Shown: piece after piece, positions 1 to 9,378 of the stretch | How the letters are laid out: each line of letters starts with the position of its first letter | How positions within the stretch are numbered: position 1 is the stretch's first letter | Source of the DNA: Trichococcus sp. K1Tr | GTDB taxonomy: Bacteria > Bacillota > Bacilli > Lactobacillales > Aerococcaceae | Direction: 5' to 3' | Length of the DNA stretch: 64,000 nt | Assembly (NCBI RefSeq): GCF_028309625.1 | Contig: NZ_JAQMHR010000005.1 | Span: 137,620-201,619, forward strand | The notes under the pieces: generated by a model | Database searches by the model: none | Told to the model about the DNA's origin: nothing | Seen by the model: the letters and a program-made list of their open reading frames with translations, nothing else | Position numbers and translations under genes: made by a program

Positions 1-8
1 ACACTAAT

Positions 9-52
9 AAAGAACCGCAACCGTTGATATATTGACGTTTGCGGTTCTTTTG
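9..52 (+). terminator. Rho-independent terminator of a gene left of the window
   Basis: A perfect 12-base inverted repeat (AAAGAACCGCAA with TTGCGGTTCTTT) is separated by an 18-base loop and followed by T residues. The gene it ends lies outside the window. The A-rich upstream arm means it could work in both directions. Confidence 0.8.
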
Positions 53-60
53 CGTGTTAC

Positions 61-300
61 AGATGATGGCGGTTGATCACCGGAGACCTCGAAAATGGCA
101 CCACCTCCGGCCAAGGACCCTCAGGCCGGAGGTCAACACCGAAAATGATCCTTCATCTCCGATGAGGAACGCGCCACCGGAGGAGAGGGGTCAATGTGGG
201 ATCTGATCTCCGGCGAGGACCCGGCAACCGGAGAAGAGCAAAAAACAGATTTCGCTCCTCCGGTTGCCCTGCGATCCAAGCAATCCCCTCCCTCTTTCCC
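61..300. repeat. Cluster of CTCCGG/CCGGAG palindromic repeats, copy A
   Basis: Three to four units follow one another, each about 30 bases with CTCCGG on one side and CCGGAG on the other, joined by A-rich linkers that often read CGAAAATG. Arms begin near 90, 150 and 210, with a partial unit near 240. No credible gene crosses it. The same unit recurs at seven other sites in the window, always between genes. The rest of the gap to 496 shows no gene and no clear promoter. Confidence 0.75.
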
Positions 301-496
301 CACAAAATAAAATAACCATGGTTACGCTTCATTTTTTATTTTCATAATCAAAAGCACGATATTTACGAATTAAGTTATAGAAAAGCCCTAGCATATTGTG
401 GAAGAAGCGGGTAGTAAGGTATTCTATTGGAAATTCAAGAAGTTCAGAAAGTTCTGACAGTAATGAATTTAACGAAATGTGAGAGGAGGGAATAAA

Positions 497-1270
497 ATGT
501 CAAGTTTCTTTAGTTGGGATCTAGTGTGGGAGTTTTTCCCTAAAATTCTCAGTGCGTTGCCCGTGACATTGTTGATTGTAGGCATTGCGACTCTTGTAGG
601 CTTGGTGTTAGGAAGTTTTATTGCGTTCGTACGGGTGGAAAAAATACCGATATTGAATCAGATAGCCGCAGTATTTGTTTCCTTTATTCGTGGGACGCCG
701 ATTCTAGTCCAGTTATACATCGTTTATTACGGTGTGCCCAGCCTCTTACAGGCGATCCAAATTGATGTGTCATCATGGGACAAAATTATTTTCATCTACA
801 TCACGTATGGATTGAATACCGCAGCGTTTCAATCCGAAACCATTCGAGCCGCAATCTTGAGTGTTCCTATCACGCAGAAAGAAGCAAGCATCGCATGTGG
901 ATTGACGAAGTCGCAAATGTACCTGCGTGTCATTCTTCCTCAAGTTGTTCTCGTGGCATTACCATCATTTGGTACCACTACCGTCGCATTGCTGCAGGAT
1001 ACATCGTTGGCATTTACGATCGGGATTGTGGATGTGGTCGGGAAAGCGCGGGCCATTGGTGCTGTGACCTTCCACACGTTGGAAGGCTACGTAGGCGCGG
1101 CTGTTCTGTTTATTGCATTGAGCATTATTCTTGAACGAGTTTTTGCCTTGTTGGAGAAACGGATGAATTTCACAGAAGCAAAAAAATCTTCATTCCAACT
1201 GCCGAGATTACTACTTATTAAAAATAAAAAGGTTCAAATCAAAAAGGTTCAAAAAATCGAGATAAATTGA
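497..1270 (+). CDS. Amino-acid ABC transporter permease, first subunit
   Basis: Inner-membrane permease of a polar amino-acid importer, about 257 residues. Several hydrophobic segments are visible, and the permease EAA region is near residues 125-155 (ETIRAA, then KEASIACGLT). I placed the start at ATG 497, six bases after GAGGAGGG; an in-frame GTG at 479 lies inside that ribosome binding site. It opens a tightly packed operon with a binding lipoprotein, a second permease and two ATPases. Two different permeases with one binding protein recalls the TcyL/TcyM arrangement of cystine importers, but the substrate cannot be read from the sequence. The tail after about residue 230 is basic and poorly conserved. 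Confidence 0.9.
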   Translation: MSSFFSWDLVWEFFPKILSALPVTLLIVGIATLVGLVLGSFIAFVRVEKIPILNQIAAVFVSFIRGTPILVQLYIVYYGVPSLLQAIQIDVSSWDKIIFIYITYGLNTAAFQSETIRAAILSVPITQKEASIACGLTKSQMYLRVILPQVVLVALPSFGTTTVALLQDTSLAFTIGIVDVVGKARAIGAVTFHTLEGYVGAAVLFIALSIILERVFALLEKRMNFTEAKKSSFQLPRLLLIKNKKVQIKKVQKIEIN

Positions 1271-1283
1271 AGGAGGAATTATT

Positions 1284-2102
1284 ATGAAAAAGTCAACATT
1301 GGGTTTCGGAGCAAGTTTATTGGTAGCAGGGGTTGTATTGGCTGGGTGCAGCAGCGGTTCTGCTGATACTGAGAGTGCAGCAGACAGCGGAGCGACAGAG
1401 ATTAAAGTAGGTACAGGGAATGAAGCTCTGCCGTATGCTTATTTGGATGAAAATGGCGAATACGATGGCTATGATGTCGCTGTAGTAAAAGCCATTGATG
1501 AAAAACTGACGGATTACACGTTCACTTTTGAAGGAGCGGACTTTCCCACAACATTATCAAATTTAGAGAGCAATAAGGTTGACATGGCGGCTTATGAATA
1601 TGAAGTAAATGCAGAGCGCCAAGAGAAATTTGTATACGGGGATGTTGGTTACGTTGTATGGGATACGTATATTGTCTCAGATCCGGATGCAGGAACGGTT
1701 TATGAATCCTTTGACGATCTTGCCGGGAAAAAAGTTTACGCCACTACTGCGACGAATCAGGCAGCAATGGCTGAAACGTATTTAGAAGAAAATCCGGGCG
1801 CTTTTGAACTAGTTTATGGCGAATACAACAACGAACAGATTGTTCAAGCTATTACTTCAGGAGCAGTGGACGCAAGTTTAGCGCCAAAATATCAAGTTGA
1901 TAACTGGAATAATTCCTTTGATGAAAACTTAGCAATCGGCAGTGCACCAGTCCATAATTCGGATGCTTACTTGCTATTCAATAAAGAAACCGATCAAACC
2001 TTTATCGATGCCGTGAACACAGCATTAGAGGAATTAAAAGCGGATGGAACCATTAAAGAACTTTCCGAAGAATACTTAGATGGTGATTACGTGCCAGAAT
2101 AA
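1284..2102 (+). CDS. Amino-acid ABC transporter substrate-binding lipoprotein
   Basis: Extracellular solute-binding protein of family 3, 272 residues. A lipoprotein signal peptide with lipobox VLAGC puts the lipidated cysteine near residue 21, followed by a Ser/Gly/Asp-rich linker and the two-lobed domain. The opening IKVGTGNEALPYAYLDENG and the later DLAGKKVYATTATNQA are typical of amino-acid binders. It starts 13 bases after the first permease behind AAGGAGG. As the only binding protein in the operon it probably serves both permeases. Substrate is unknown; cystine, methionine or another amino acid handled by the adjacent aminotransferase are candidates. Confidence 0.92.
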   Translation: MKKSTLGFGASLLVAGVVLAGCSSGSADTESAADSGATEIKVGTGNEALPYAYLDENGEYDGYDVAVVKAIDEKLTDYTFTFEGADFPTTLSNLESNKVDMAAYEYEVNAERQEKFVYGDVGYVVWDTYIVSDPDAGTVYESFDDLAGKKVYATTATNQAAMAETYLEENPGAFELVYGEYNNEQIVQAITSGAVDASLAPKYQVDNWNNSFDENLAIGSAPVHNSDAYLLFNKETDQTFIDAVNTALEELKADGTIKELSEEYLDGDYVPE

Positions 2103-2117
2103 GAAAGGATGAGGGCC

Positions 2118-2828
2118 ATGAGTTTCAAATTTGAGGTGATGATCCAATCATTGAAAGTAGCAAGCCAATACATTGGCACAACATTATTCATGGCCATCAC
2201 ATCGATAGTCATCGGCGTTATTTTAGGGTTAGGGATAGCGCTGATCCGGCTCTATCGCATCAAAGGACTGAGCCAGTTTTTCCAAGTGGTGGTCACATTG
2301 TTGAAAGGTATTCCGATGGTACTGATCATTCTCGCTCTGTACTTGATCGCTTCCAAACAGTTTGATGTTTGGTCGGAATCCATGAATTGGTCGCTTCGGT
2401 TCAGAGATTTCAACATGGTATGGATCGCCATCTCCGCATTGACGCTATTGGCCACAATCAACAGCAGTGAGATTTTTCGCGGGGCATTTGCAGCTATCAA
2501 AAAAGGGCAGTTCGATGCAGCCAAATCGATGGGCATGACCAACATGCAAACGATTCGCCGGGTACTCTTGCCGCAAGCAATCCCTATCTCATTACCGATG
2601 TTCAGTAATTTATTGATCAGCTTGGTTAAGGCTTCTTCCTTAGCCTCGATGGTCAGTGTCGTCGATGTATTTGCAGCTGCGAAGATCACAGCCCAGCAAA
2701 ACTACCGGTTCCTGGAAGCCTATGTGGCGGTTGCGGTCATCTATTGGGGAATCAGCCTGGTGATCGAAAAAGGTGCGCAAATCCTTGAACAGCGCATGAC
2801 CCGTAAATTGAGGAGGGCGATTTTATGA
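2118..2828 (+). CDS. Amino-acid ABC transporter permease, second subunit
   Basis: Second membrane subunit, about 236 residues, with the EAA-type cytoplasmic loop near residues 125-150 ([20 protein letters not shown]). I chose ATG 2118 because AAAGGA ends eight bases before it; an in-frame ATG at 2109 overlaps that site. It probably pairs with the permease at 497 as a heterodimer. Its stop overlaps the start of the ATPase gene in ATGA, implying translational coupling. Confidence 0.9.
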   Translation: MSFKFEVMIQSLKVASQYIGTTLFMAITSIVIGVILGLGIALIRLYRIKGLSQFFQVVVTLLKGIPMVLIILALYLIASKQFDVWSESMNWSLRFRDFNMVWIAISALTLLATINSSEIFRGAFAAIKKGQFDAAKSMGMTNMQTIRRVLLPQAIPISLPMFSNLLISLVKASSLASMVSVVDVFAAAKITAQQNYRFLEAYVAVAVIYWGISLVIEKGAQILEQRMTRKLRRAIL

Positions 2829-3571
2829 TGGAAGTACGCAATATCCACAAGCGCTTCGGCAAGCAGGAAGTCCTCAAAGGCATCGATATGGATGTCGCCA
2901 AAGGGGAAGTTGTCACCCTTCTGGGGCCAAGCGGTTCCGGCAAAACAACTTTTCTCCGCTGTCTGAATTTTCTGGAACGGGCAGATGAAGGCAGCATTCT
3001 GTTGGGAGAGACCGAAACGATCGTAAACAAAGCCAATCCGAAAGAGATTTTGGCGCACCAACGCCAAACCGCGATGGTCTTTCAAAATTATGCGTTGTTC
3101 CATAACAAGACAGCGCGCGAAAATATCGTGATGCCGCTTTTGCTGACGAAAAAAAGGACAAAGCAGGAAGCGTATGAAGTTGCGGATGCTTTGTTGGAAC
3201 AAGTGGGCCTGACCGAACGCAAAGATTTTTATCCCAGCCAATTATCCGGCGGCCAGCAGCAACGGATCGGAATTGCGCGGGCGTTGGCGCTGAATCCCAA
3301 AGTGATTTTGTTCGATGAACCGACCTCAGCATTGGATCCGGAATTAGTCGGACAAACACTGACGCTCCTGCGGGACATCGCAGAAACCGGCGCAACGATG
3401 GTGCTGGTGACACATGAGATGAAATTCGCATATGAAGTTTCAGACAAAATCATCTTTATGGAGAATGGCCAAATTGTTGAACAAGGAACACCAAAAGCAG
3501 TGTTTGAACAAACAAAAGAAGAACGGACCAAAGCCTTTTTGGCCCGTTTCACAACTCAAATGGCTAAATAG
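2825..3571 (+). CDS. Amino-acid ABC transporter ATPase
   Basis: Cytoplasmic ATPase that powers import, 248 residues. Walker A is GPSGSGKTT near residue 37, the Q-loop is at MVFQNY, the signature is LSGGQQQR near 140, Walker B is [12 protein letters not shown] near 160 and the switch histidine is in LVTHEM. This is the polar amino-acid (GlnQ/TcyN) type. The gene overlaps the upstream permease by four bases. A second, similar ATPase lies 2.2 kb downstream, so one may have been recruited for another permease. Confidence 0.95.
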   Translation: MMEVRNIHKRFGKQEVLKGIDMDVAKGEVVTLLGPSGSGKTTFLRCLNFLERADEGSILLGETETIVNKANPKEILAHQRQTAMVFQNYALFHNKTARENIVMPLLLTKKRTKQEAYEVADALLEQVGLTERKDFYPSQLSGGQQQRIGIARALALNPKVILFDEPTSALDPELVGQTLTLLRDIAETGATMVLVTHEMKFAYEVSDKIIFMENGQIVEQGTPKAVFEQTKEERTKAFLARFTTQMAK

Positions 3572-3584
3572 GGGAGGAAAAAAG

Positions 3585-4805
3585 ATGGCATATCGTTTCG
3601 CAAATCGTATCAAGGAATTGAAAACATCTCCTTTAAGGGAAAATGCAAGTAAGAACATGGAACTCAAAGATGTGATCTCATTTGCATACGGATTTCCGCC
3701 GGTTGAGGCTTTTCCGATGGAGACTCTGAAAATAATTTCCCAAAAATTATACACAGAAGTCGATCCGGAAACGTTTTTGCAATATGGTGCGTCAGAAGGC
3801 TATCCCTTGCTGCGTAAGCTGGTAAAAGAAAGGCTCGCGGCAACCGCCAATCTTCAGAATGAGGAACAGGTGTTGATTACATCGGGTTCCACCCAAGCGA
3901 TGGATATCGCCGTGAAGGTCCTTTGTGATGAGGGAGACGTCGTGCTCTGCGAAGAACAAACCTTTTCAGGGGCGGTAAATGCGATCAAAGGCTACGGAGC
4001 CATTCCCGTACCGATCCCGATGAATGTCTCAGAAGAATCCGTCGATTTGGATGCACTGGAAGAGCTGTTGCGTTTCGACCAACGCATCAAGTTCATCTAC
4101 CTCATTCCCACGTTCCAAAATCCATTGGGGACATCGATTCCTCTGGAAAAACGCCAAGCGATTTACAGTTTGGCCCAAAAATATGATGTGCTGATTTTCG
4201 AAGATGACCCTTACGGGGATCTCTTGTACTACGGTGAGCCGATCATGAAGCTGAAGGAGATGGATACGGACGGGCGCGTCATGTATGCGGGTTCGTTCTC
4301 CAAAATTTTAGCACCCAGCGCACGCTTAGGCTTCATTATGGCGCCAGATGAAATCATGGAAAAACTGGCTTTAGCCAAGCAAGTATCTGATTCCCATACC
4401 AATTTTTATTGGCAAGTGATGCTGGCGGAATTCATGCAGAATCATCAGTTTGAAGAACATGTCTCGGAGTTGAAACTGTATTATAAGGGGAAATTTGAAG
4501 CGATGATTGCCGGTCTTGAAGCGCTGCCTGAAGACAAAATTCAGTTCATCAAACCGACTGGCGGCTATTTTATCTGCTGCAAAATGGCGGATGAATTGGA
4601 TCCGGAAACATTCTATACGGCATTGGACGAAGCCAAGGTCGCCGTTATCCCTGGAAATGTGATGAGCGTGGCGCAAGAAGGGTATGAACGTTATTTCCGC
4701 TTGAATTTCACCAAACCTACACTTTCGGAAATCGTGGCCGGGGTAAAAGTAATCGGTGAAGCTTTGAAACAAGCGACACCTGCATCATCCAAACAAGTGA
4801 TTTAA
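3585..4805 (+). CDS. PLP-dependent aminotransferase, fold type I
   Basis: Moves an amino group between an amino acid and a 2-oxo acid. It is 406 residues and matches the class I/II group related to 2-aminoadipate and aromatic aminotransferases (MocR-type catalytic domain without the DNA-binding part). Visible landmarks are FQNPLGTSIPL, the aspartate in IFEDDPYGDLLYYGE and the PLP lysine in GSFSKILAPSARLGF. I chose ATG 3585 behind GGGGAGG; the reading frame runs open upstream inside the ATPase gene. Lying between an importer and a 2-hydroxyacid dehydrogenase, it probably deaminates the imported amino acid to its keto acid. Confidence 0.9.
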   Translation: MAYRFANRIKELKTSPLRENASKNMELKDVISFAYGFPPVEAFPMETLKIISQKLYTEVDPETFLQYGASEGYPLLRKLVKERLAATANLQNEEQVLITSGSTQAMDIAVKVLCDEGDVVLCEEQTFSGAVNAIKGYGAIPVPIPMNVSEESVDLDALEELLRFDQRIKFIYLIPTFQNPLGTSIPLEKRQAIYSLAQKYDVLIFEDDPYGDLLYYGEPIMKLKEMDTDGRVMYAGSFSKILAPSARLGFIMAPDEIMEKLALAKQVSDSHTNFYWQVMLAEFMQNHQFEEHVSELKLYYKGKFEAMIAGLEALPEDKIQFIKPTGGYFICCKMADELDPETFYTALDEAKVAVIPGNVMSVAQEGYERYFRLNFTKPTLSEIVAGVKVIGEALKQATPASSKQVI

Positions 4806-4816
4806 GGAGGATATTT

Positions 4817-5788
4817 ATGAGATTGATTTATTATGGGGTCAGTGCTGACGAAGAAAAATTCATCAAGCGGTGGAGTTTCAGCAACAAGATACCCGTGACC
4901 ATCATCAACGAAGGCATATCCAGCGAAAATGTCCATTTCGCCGGCCCACACGACGGGGTCTGCCTGTATCCAAGTCCGGAAATGCGCCAAAGCGAGCTGC
5001 TCTACCGCAAATTGAGGGAACAAGGCATCCACCAATTGTCGGTCAAGTCGACCGGGGTGGATGGGATCAACTTCGAATGGGCCCAGAAATACGGATTGAC
5101 CGTGACGAACGTTCCTTCCTACAGTCCCACTTCAGTCGGTCATTTTGCGATCATGTCGATTTTGATGGTCCTGCGGAATATCCCGACCGTCCTGCAAACT
5201 AATTCATCCCGTAAAACAACGATCGGCAGAGAACTGCAGGATGTGACGGTCGGCATCTTAGGAACTGGTCGGATCGGTTGTGTGGTCGCAGAAGGGATCC
5301 ATGCTTTGGGCGGTCGCGTGATCGCCTCGAGTTCAAAAGAAAATCCGCGCTTGAAAGGGAAAGTCAGCTATGTTTCTTTTGAAGAACTCTTGGAAGAATC
5401 GGATGTTCTGTCCATACACATCCCCTTATCTGAAAATTCGACTTATCTATTTTCAGAGGAAACTTTTGCGAAAATGAAACCCGGTAGCTGTCTTGTGAAT
5501 ACAGCGCGCGGAAAAATTGTCGATACCGAAGCGCTGATCGAAGCTTTGGCAACCGGGAAACTGGCTGGTGCAGCATTGGATGCGTTGGAAGACGAGGAAA
5601 AATATTTTTCCGTCGGTTGGGAAAAGAACCCCTATTATTCCCGCTTGATGGCCTTCCCGAATGTGATGATCACACCCCATATTGCCTACCATACAGAATT
5701 GGCCGTGCAAGAAATTGTTGAGACCTCGTTAAACAATGCGCGGGATATCATAATAGCAGGAAGTTCGCGCAACACGATCTCACTTTGA
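4817..5788 (+). CDS. D-isomer-specific 2-hydroxyacid dehydrogenase
   Basis: NAD-dependent reduction of a 2-oxo acid to a D-2-hydroxy acid (D-lactate dehydrogenase/VanH/HicD family), 323 residues. The Rossmann motif GILGTGRIG is near residue 145, followed by the family signatures SIHIPLSENS and MKPGSCLVNTARGKIVD, and a catalytic histidine in ITPHIAYHT. It starts 12 bases after the aminotransferase behind AAGGAGG. Together the two suggest amino acid to keto acid to D-hydroxy acid, which would consume NADH. Substrate specificity cannot be told. Confidence 0.9.
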   Translation: MRLIYYGVSADEEKFIKRWSFSNKIPVTIINEGISSENVHFAGPHDGVCLYPSPEMRQSELLYRKLREQGIHQLSVKSTGVDGINFEWAQKYGLTVTNVPSYSPTSVGHFAIMSILMVLRNIPTVLQTNSSRKTTIGRELQDVTVGILGTGRIGCVVAEGIHALGGRVIASSSKENPRLKGKVSYVSFEELLEESDVLSIHIPLSENSTYLFSEETFAKMKPGSCLVNTARGKIVDTEALIEALATGKLAGAALDALEDEEKYFSVGWEKNPYYSRLMAFPNVMITPHIAYHTELAVQEIVETSLNNARDIIIAGSSRNTISL

Positions 5789-5813
5789 GAACAAAAAGAA
5801 GGAGGAGATGAAG

Positions 5814-6566
5814 ATGATCCAGGCGCAAATAAGTGGACTGAAAAAAAGTTTCGGTAAGAACGAGATATTGAAAAACGTAGGTTTGACCATCAATAAAGGC
5901 GAAGTTGTCTGCATTATCGGCCCGAGCGGCTCTGGCAAAACCACCTTCTTGCGTTGTTTGAATCTCTTGGAACGGCCGGATGCAGGCATGTATGAACTCG
6001 GCGACCTTCGCTATGACCTCAGTCGTATCGGTTCGCACCAGAGCCGTGAAATTGCCAGGAAAACAGCGATGGTTTTTCAATCTTATGAATTATTCAGTCA
6101 TATGACGGTTCTGCAAAATGTGATGGAAGGATTGGTTACACCCCGAAAAGTTCCCAAAAAGCTGGCAGAACAAATTGCCACCTCCGTCCTTGAAAAAGTG
6201 GGCATGGCGGACAAAGCAGGGATGTACCCGATTCAACTATCCGGTGGGCAACAGCAAAGGGTCGGCATTGCCCGTGCGATGGCGCTGTCTCCAGAACTTC
6301 TGTTATTCGATGAACCCACATCAGCCCTTGATCCAGAACTTGTCGGGGATGTGCTGCATGTGATGCGAAAATTGGCCGACACGGGTCAAACGATGATCAT
6401 CGTCACCCATGAGATGCAATTCGCACAAGAGGTGGCGGACAAAGTTGTTTTCATGGCGGATGGGGTAGTCGTTGAAGCCGGAACACCTGCAGAAGTCTTT
6501 GATAACCCTAAACAAGAACGGACAAAACAATTTTTGATGCAAGTCCGTTTCAAAACAGCAGTCTGA
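5814..6566 (+). CDS. Second amino-acid ABC transporter ATPase
   Basis: About 250 residues, closely similar to the ATPase at 2825: Walker [10 protein letters not shown], signature LSGGQQQR, Walker [12 protein letters not shown], and VTHEM. ATG 5814 fits the strong AAGGAGGA better than ATG 5808, which sits one base after it. No permease or binding protein follows, so this copy may share the upstream permeases or belong to a transporter encoded elsewhere. Two ATPases in one operon is unusual. Confidence 0.92.
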   Translation: MIQAQISGLKKSFGKNEILKNVGLTINKGEVVCIIGPSGSGKTTFLRCLNLLERPDAGMYELGDLRYDLSRIGSHQSREIARKTAMVFQSYELFSHMTVLQNVMEGLVTPRKVPKKLAEQIATSVLEKVGMADKAGMYPIQLSGGQQQRVGIARAMALSPELLLFDEPTSALDPELVGDVLHVMRKLADTGQTMIIVTHEMQFAQEVADKVVFMADGVVVEAGTPAEVFDNPKQERTKQFLMQVRFKTAV

Positions 6567-6578
6567 GAGGGATGACAT

Positions 6579-7772
6579 GTGGAATATACGGAAGTAAAAA
6601 GCAAGCTTTGGACCAAAGATTTCCTCTTGGTGAACTGCATCACGTTTTTGGCAATGACGGCAATCACGACCCAAATGGGAACGTTGCCCCTCTACGTTAC
6701 TGCACTGGGTGGGTCTAAAGCGGTTGCCGGAAGTATCGTAGGGATTTTAGGCATTTCGGCTTTGTTTTTCCGCTTGCCGATTGGAATCTTATTGGATCGA
6801 TACGGTCGCAGGCTGTTGCTCACTATCGGGTTAGGGATTCTATTTCTCGATTTTGCCTTATTGAATGTGCTGCAAACGCTCTTGATGCTGTTTTGTTTAC
6901 GTTTGATCCAAGGCATCGGCAACAGCATCCAAGCGACAAGCGCAGCGACGATGGCGGCGGATTTTATCCCAAAGGAACAGTTATCTGTCGGCTTAGGCTA
7001 CTTCAGCATCGCCCAGGCGGTCCCTGGCGCAATCGGACCCTTGCTGGGGTTGTCGGTGGTGGAAGCATACGGATTTGAGGCGTTGTTTCGAGTGGCGCTT
7101 TTGCTGACAAGTATCGCTTTTGTTTTAAGCTTTTTTTTAAGTACGGAGTCGCCAAGAACGCTTTTTTTCGGAGAAAAGCCAAAGACGAAGGGTGGAGCGA
7201 CGGAAGCGTTGTCCGTCATGAAGAATCGGGGTGTGACGTTTCCGAGCCTGATCATGTTTTTGATTTGCTTTGCGAATTCCGGTGTCATTGCATTTATCGC
7301 GCAGTTTGCGATCGAAAAGAAAATAAGCGGAGCTGGTTATTATTTTACCGTGATGACGGTTGTCACGGTTCTCATTCGTTTTCTCTTCCCACAAATGTTG
7401 AAGCGCATCAATCAGACGTTTTTGATTTGCGGCAGTATCCTGAGTATCAGTGCAGCGTTTGGCATGCTTGCTTATGCCGATGATCTTGTTCATCTTCTTT
7501 TAGCGGCGGTCCTATACGGAATTGGTTTTGCCAGTTTGCTGCCGGTCATGAATACGATTGTTTTGCAAAGTATTTCCGATCATGAACGCGGACGCGCGAT
7601 AGCGATTTTCTCGGCTGCTCTGGACGTAGCGTACGGGGGTGGTGCAATGCTTTGGGGCATCATCGCCAGTGTGTATGGCTTTCAAGTCATGTACCTCTTT
7701 TGTGGAGGGTTTGGATTAGCAGCTCTGTTTGTTTACCTTCTGTTTGATGGCAAGAAGAAGCAAATGTCATAA
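6579..7772 (+). CDS. MFS transporter
   Basis: Major facilitator superfamily protein of 397 residues with about twelve hydrophobic segments. The loop-2/3 motif reads GILLDRYGRR near residues 65-75, as in drug or metabolite exporters. Translation starts at GTG 6579, about eight bases after GAGAGG, 12 bases behind the second ATPase, so it belongs to the operon. By position it may export the hydroxy acid or keto acid made by the two enzymes; this is inference. Confidence 0.88.
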   Translation: MEYTEVKSKLWTKDFLLVNCITFLAMTAITTQMGTLPLYVTALGGSKAVAGSIVGILGISALFFRLPIGILLDRYGRRLLLTIGLGILFLDFALLNVLQTLLMLFCLRLIQGIGNSIQATSAATMAADFIPKEQLSVGLGYFSIAQAVPGAIGPLLGLSVVEAYGFEALFRVALLLTSIAFVLSFFLSTESPRTLFFGEKPKTKGGATEALSVMKNRGVTFPSLIMFLICFANSGVIAFIAQFAIEKKISGAGYYFTVMTVVTVLIRFLFPQMLKRINQTFLICGSILSISAAFGMLAYADDLVHLLLAAVLYGIGFASLLPVMNTIVLQSISDHERGRAIAIFSAALDVAYGGGAMLWGIIASVYGFQVMYLFCGGFGLAALFVYLLFDGKKKQMS

Positions 7773-7799
7773 AGCATGACACATCTTGTGAGCCCAGCC

Positions 7800-7828
7800 T
7801 TGCAACTCTTATCCTTTCTTACTAAAAT
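7800..7828 (+). promoter_or_regulatory. Promoter of the Lrp-type regulator
   Basis: TTGCAA (7800-7805), a 17-base spacer and TAAAAT (7823-7828) lie 33 bases before the regulator start. The regulator can therefore be expressed apart from the transporter operon. Confidence 0.65.
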
Positions 7829-7860
7829 TAAGAATATGATGAGAGAATGGAGGGGCCATT

Positions 7861-8304
7861 ATGGATGTGTTAGATCGGAAAATTTTGAATATTATGCAAA
7901 AAAATAGCCGGATCACTGTCAAACAGATTGCCGAAGACTGTTTCATCTCGTCTCCATCTGTATCCGTGCGTTTACAGAATTTGGAGAGTATGGGTTACAT
8001 TCGTACGTATCAAGCTGTTCTTGATCATCAGAAATTGGGCTTTTTGATAAAGGCCTATGTGAATTGTGCGGTCAATGCAAAGGATAAACAAGATTTTTAC
8101 CGTTATATCGAAGAAATCCCCAATGTCGTGGAGTGCGACTGCATTACGGGTGATTTCTCGATGTTATTGAAGGTCTACTTTACAAATACGATCGAGCTTG
8201 ATGAATTCATTACGGACCTGCAACGCTTTGGCGATACCAAAACGCATATTGTTTTTTCAACAAATGTCGGTCCCCGCGGCCTGCAAATCCAGATAAACGA
8301 ATAA
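7861..8304 (+). CDS. Lrp/AsnC family transcriptional regulator
   Basis: DNA-binding regulator of 147 residues. The N-terminal winged helix-turn-helix (LDRKILNIMQKNSRIT, then ISSPSVSVRLQNLE) is followed by a RAM/AsnC ligand-binding domain ending in a beta-strand region around VVECDCITGDFSMLLKV. Proteins of this family sense amino acids and usually control adjacent transport or catabolic genes, so the operon at 497-7772 is its likely target. The start follows GGAGGGG. Confidence 0.92.
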   Translation: MDVLDRKILNIMQKNSRITVKQIAEDCFISSPSVSVRLQNLESMGYIRTYQAVLDHQKLGFLIKAYVNCAVNAKDKQDFYRYIEEIPNVVECDCITGDFSMLLKVYFTNTIELDEFITDLQRFGDTKTHIVFSTNVGPRGLQIQINE

Positions 8305-8339
8305 GCAAAGACGCCGAGAGTCATTTTCGGCGTTTTTGC
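8305..8339 (+). terminator. Terminator after the Lrp-type regulator
   Basis: GCAAA-GACGCCGA pairs with TTCGGCG-TTTTTGC around a short loop and is followed by T residues. It starts right after the stop codon. Confidence 0.85.
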
Positions 8340-8374
8340 TTATTTTTTTTGTGCGGGGATGGAAAATGATGTGT

Positions 8375-8500
8375 GCGGGACTTGCGGGGGAGCCCTACCT
8401 CCGGGGAGCGACCATCTGGCCGGAGAACAATACCGAAAACAACATTCATCTCCGATGAAGCCCGCTCCACCGGTCAAGTCCGGCCAGCTGTTCCGGCCGG
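8375..8500. repeat. Palindromic CTCCGG/CCGGAG repeats, copy B
   Basis: Several half-units (CCTCCGGGGAG, TGGCCGGAGAA, ATCTCCGATGAAG, CACCGGTC) of the same family as at 61-300. They lie directly before, and partly merge with, the first readable residues of the decayed glycosidase. Confidence 0.6.
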
Positions 8501-9120
8501 CGAGGCCCACGTCATGCTGGACGGGAAACTCCACATCTCCGGCAGCTTCGACAAACGTTCGGATGTATTTTTGTAGCGAGGAGTACCATGTCGTTTCCAC
8601 TGCCGATTTGGCGAACTGGGAAATGCACGGGACAGCATTGGAAGGAAATGACGTTCCTTGGTTCAACAATCCAGATGCGCCCAAGTACCCCAGATGAATG
8701 GAGTAATCCTACTCCATTCATCTGGAAGATGCTCGAAAGCATTGACCACGTAGCCGAGAAGGAAAAGTTCGAAACGGCACCCGAGCAGTGAAGCCCCCGC
8801 TACTGTTCGCGCCGGATGCCGTCCATAAAGACGGGAAGTATTATCTGTATTTCTGCATGCCTGACGACAGCGAAGGAGTCACGTTAGCCGATAATCCAAC
8901 TGGTCTATTCTACGATCCGGGCCAACTGCCTTGTGGCGGCATTGATCAGGCAGTGTTCATCGATGAGGACGGCCAAGCATATTTCTACTGGGGGCAACTT
9001 TTTTCTCACCGTGTGAAACTGAACGACGATCTGTTTTCGTTCGACCGCGAAGCAATCGTGGATGATCTGGGGACCCTTGAAGCGGATGCTTTAGAGATCC
9101 TCTCCATTACGTTACATTAG
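8490..9120 (+). pseudogene. Decayed glycoside hydrolase family 43 gene
   Basis: Successive pieces in three frames read like one GH43 beta-xylosidase/arabinofuranosidase: EAHVMLDGKLHISGSFDKR, then CSEEYHVVSTADLANWEMHG, then WSNPTPFIWKMLES, then FAPDAVHKDGKYYLYFCMP through GGIDQAVFIDEDGQAYFYWG. At least three frameshifts separate them and the catalytic C-terminal half is missing: the last readable part ends at TAG 9118-9120 with unrelated residues. It cannot make an enzyme. It shows the strain's ancestor carried a plant-polysaccharide gene here. Confidence 0.7.
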
Positions 9121-9179
9121 GGAAATGAAACAGGTGCGCTGGTTCCGACTGTTGTGTTCACAAAAATAATGACCCACGC

Positions 9180-9211
9180 AAAAAACGATCGAAGTGACTC
9201 GATCGTTTTTT
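9180..9211. terminator. Bidirectional terminator
   Basis: A perfect 13-base stem (AAAAAACGATCGA with TCGATCGTTTTTT) closes a six-base loop; both sides are A/T-rich, so it can end transcription from either strand. It stands between the GH43 remnant and the transposon. Confidence 0.8.
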
Positions 9212-9378
9212 CGTGGCGCTACTTCCGTGACTGTGCCCGCCTGGCCGGAGGAACCAACACAAAAAAACAGGCTGTTCATCCCTAAGCCAGACGTATAAAA
9301 ATAGGCTCTAATACAATTATTTTTTGCATTCTCATCTGAATTAGCATACAAAGAGTGTTCAACTTTAGACAGTTTTTG

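Noticed and set aside
61..300. CTCCGG repeats as a CRISPR array
   Set aside because: Units are palindromic and variable, linkers are short and alike, and no cas gene is present.
8694..8725. Perfect 14-base inverted repeat (AGATGAATGGAGTA) as a terminator or transposon end
   Set aside because: It coincides with the codons for WSNPTPF of the decayed GH43 gene and has no T-run; the symmetry is probably chance.
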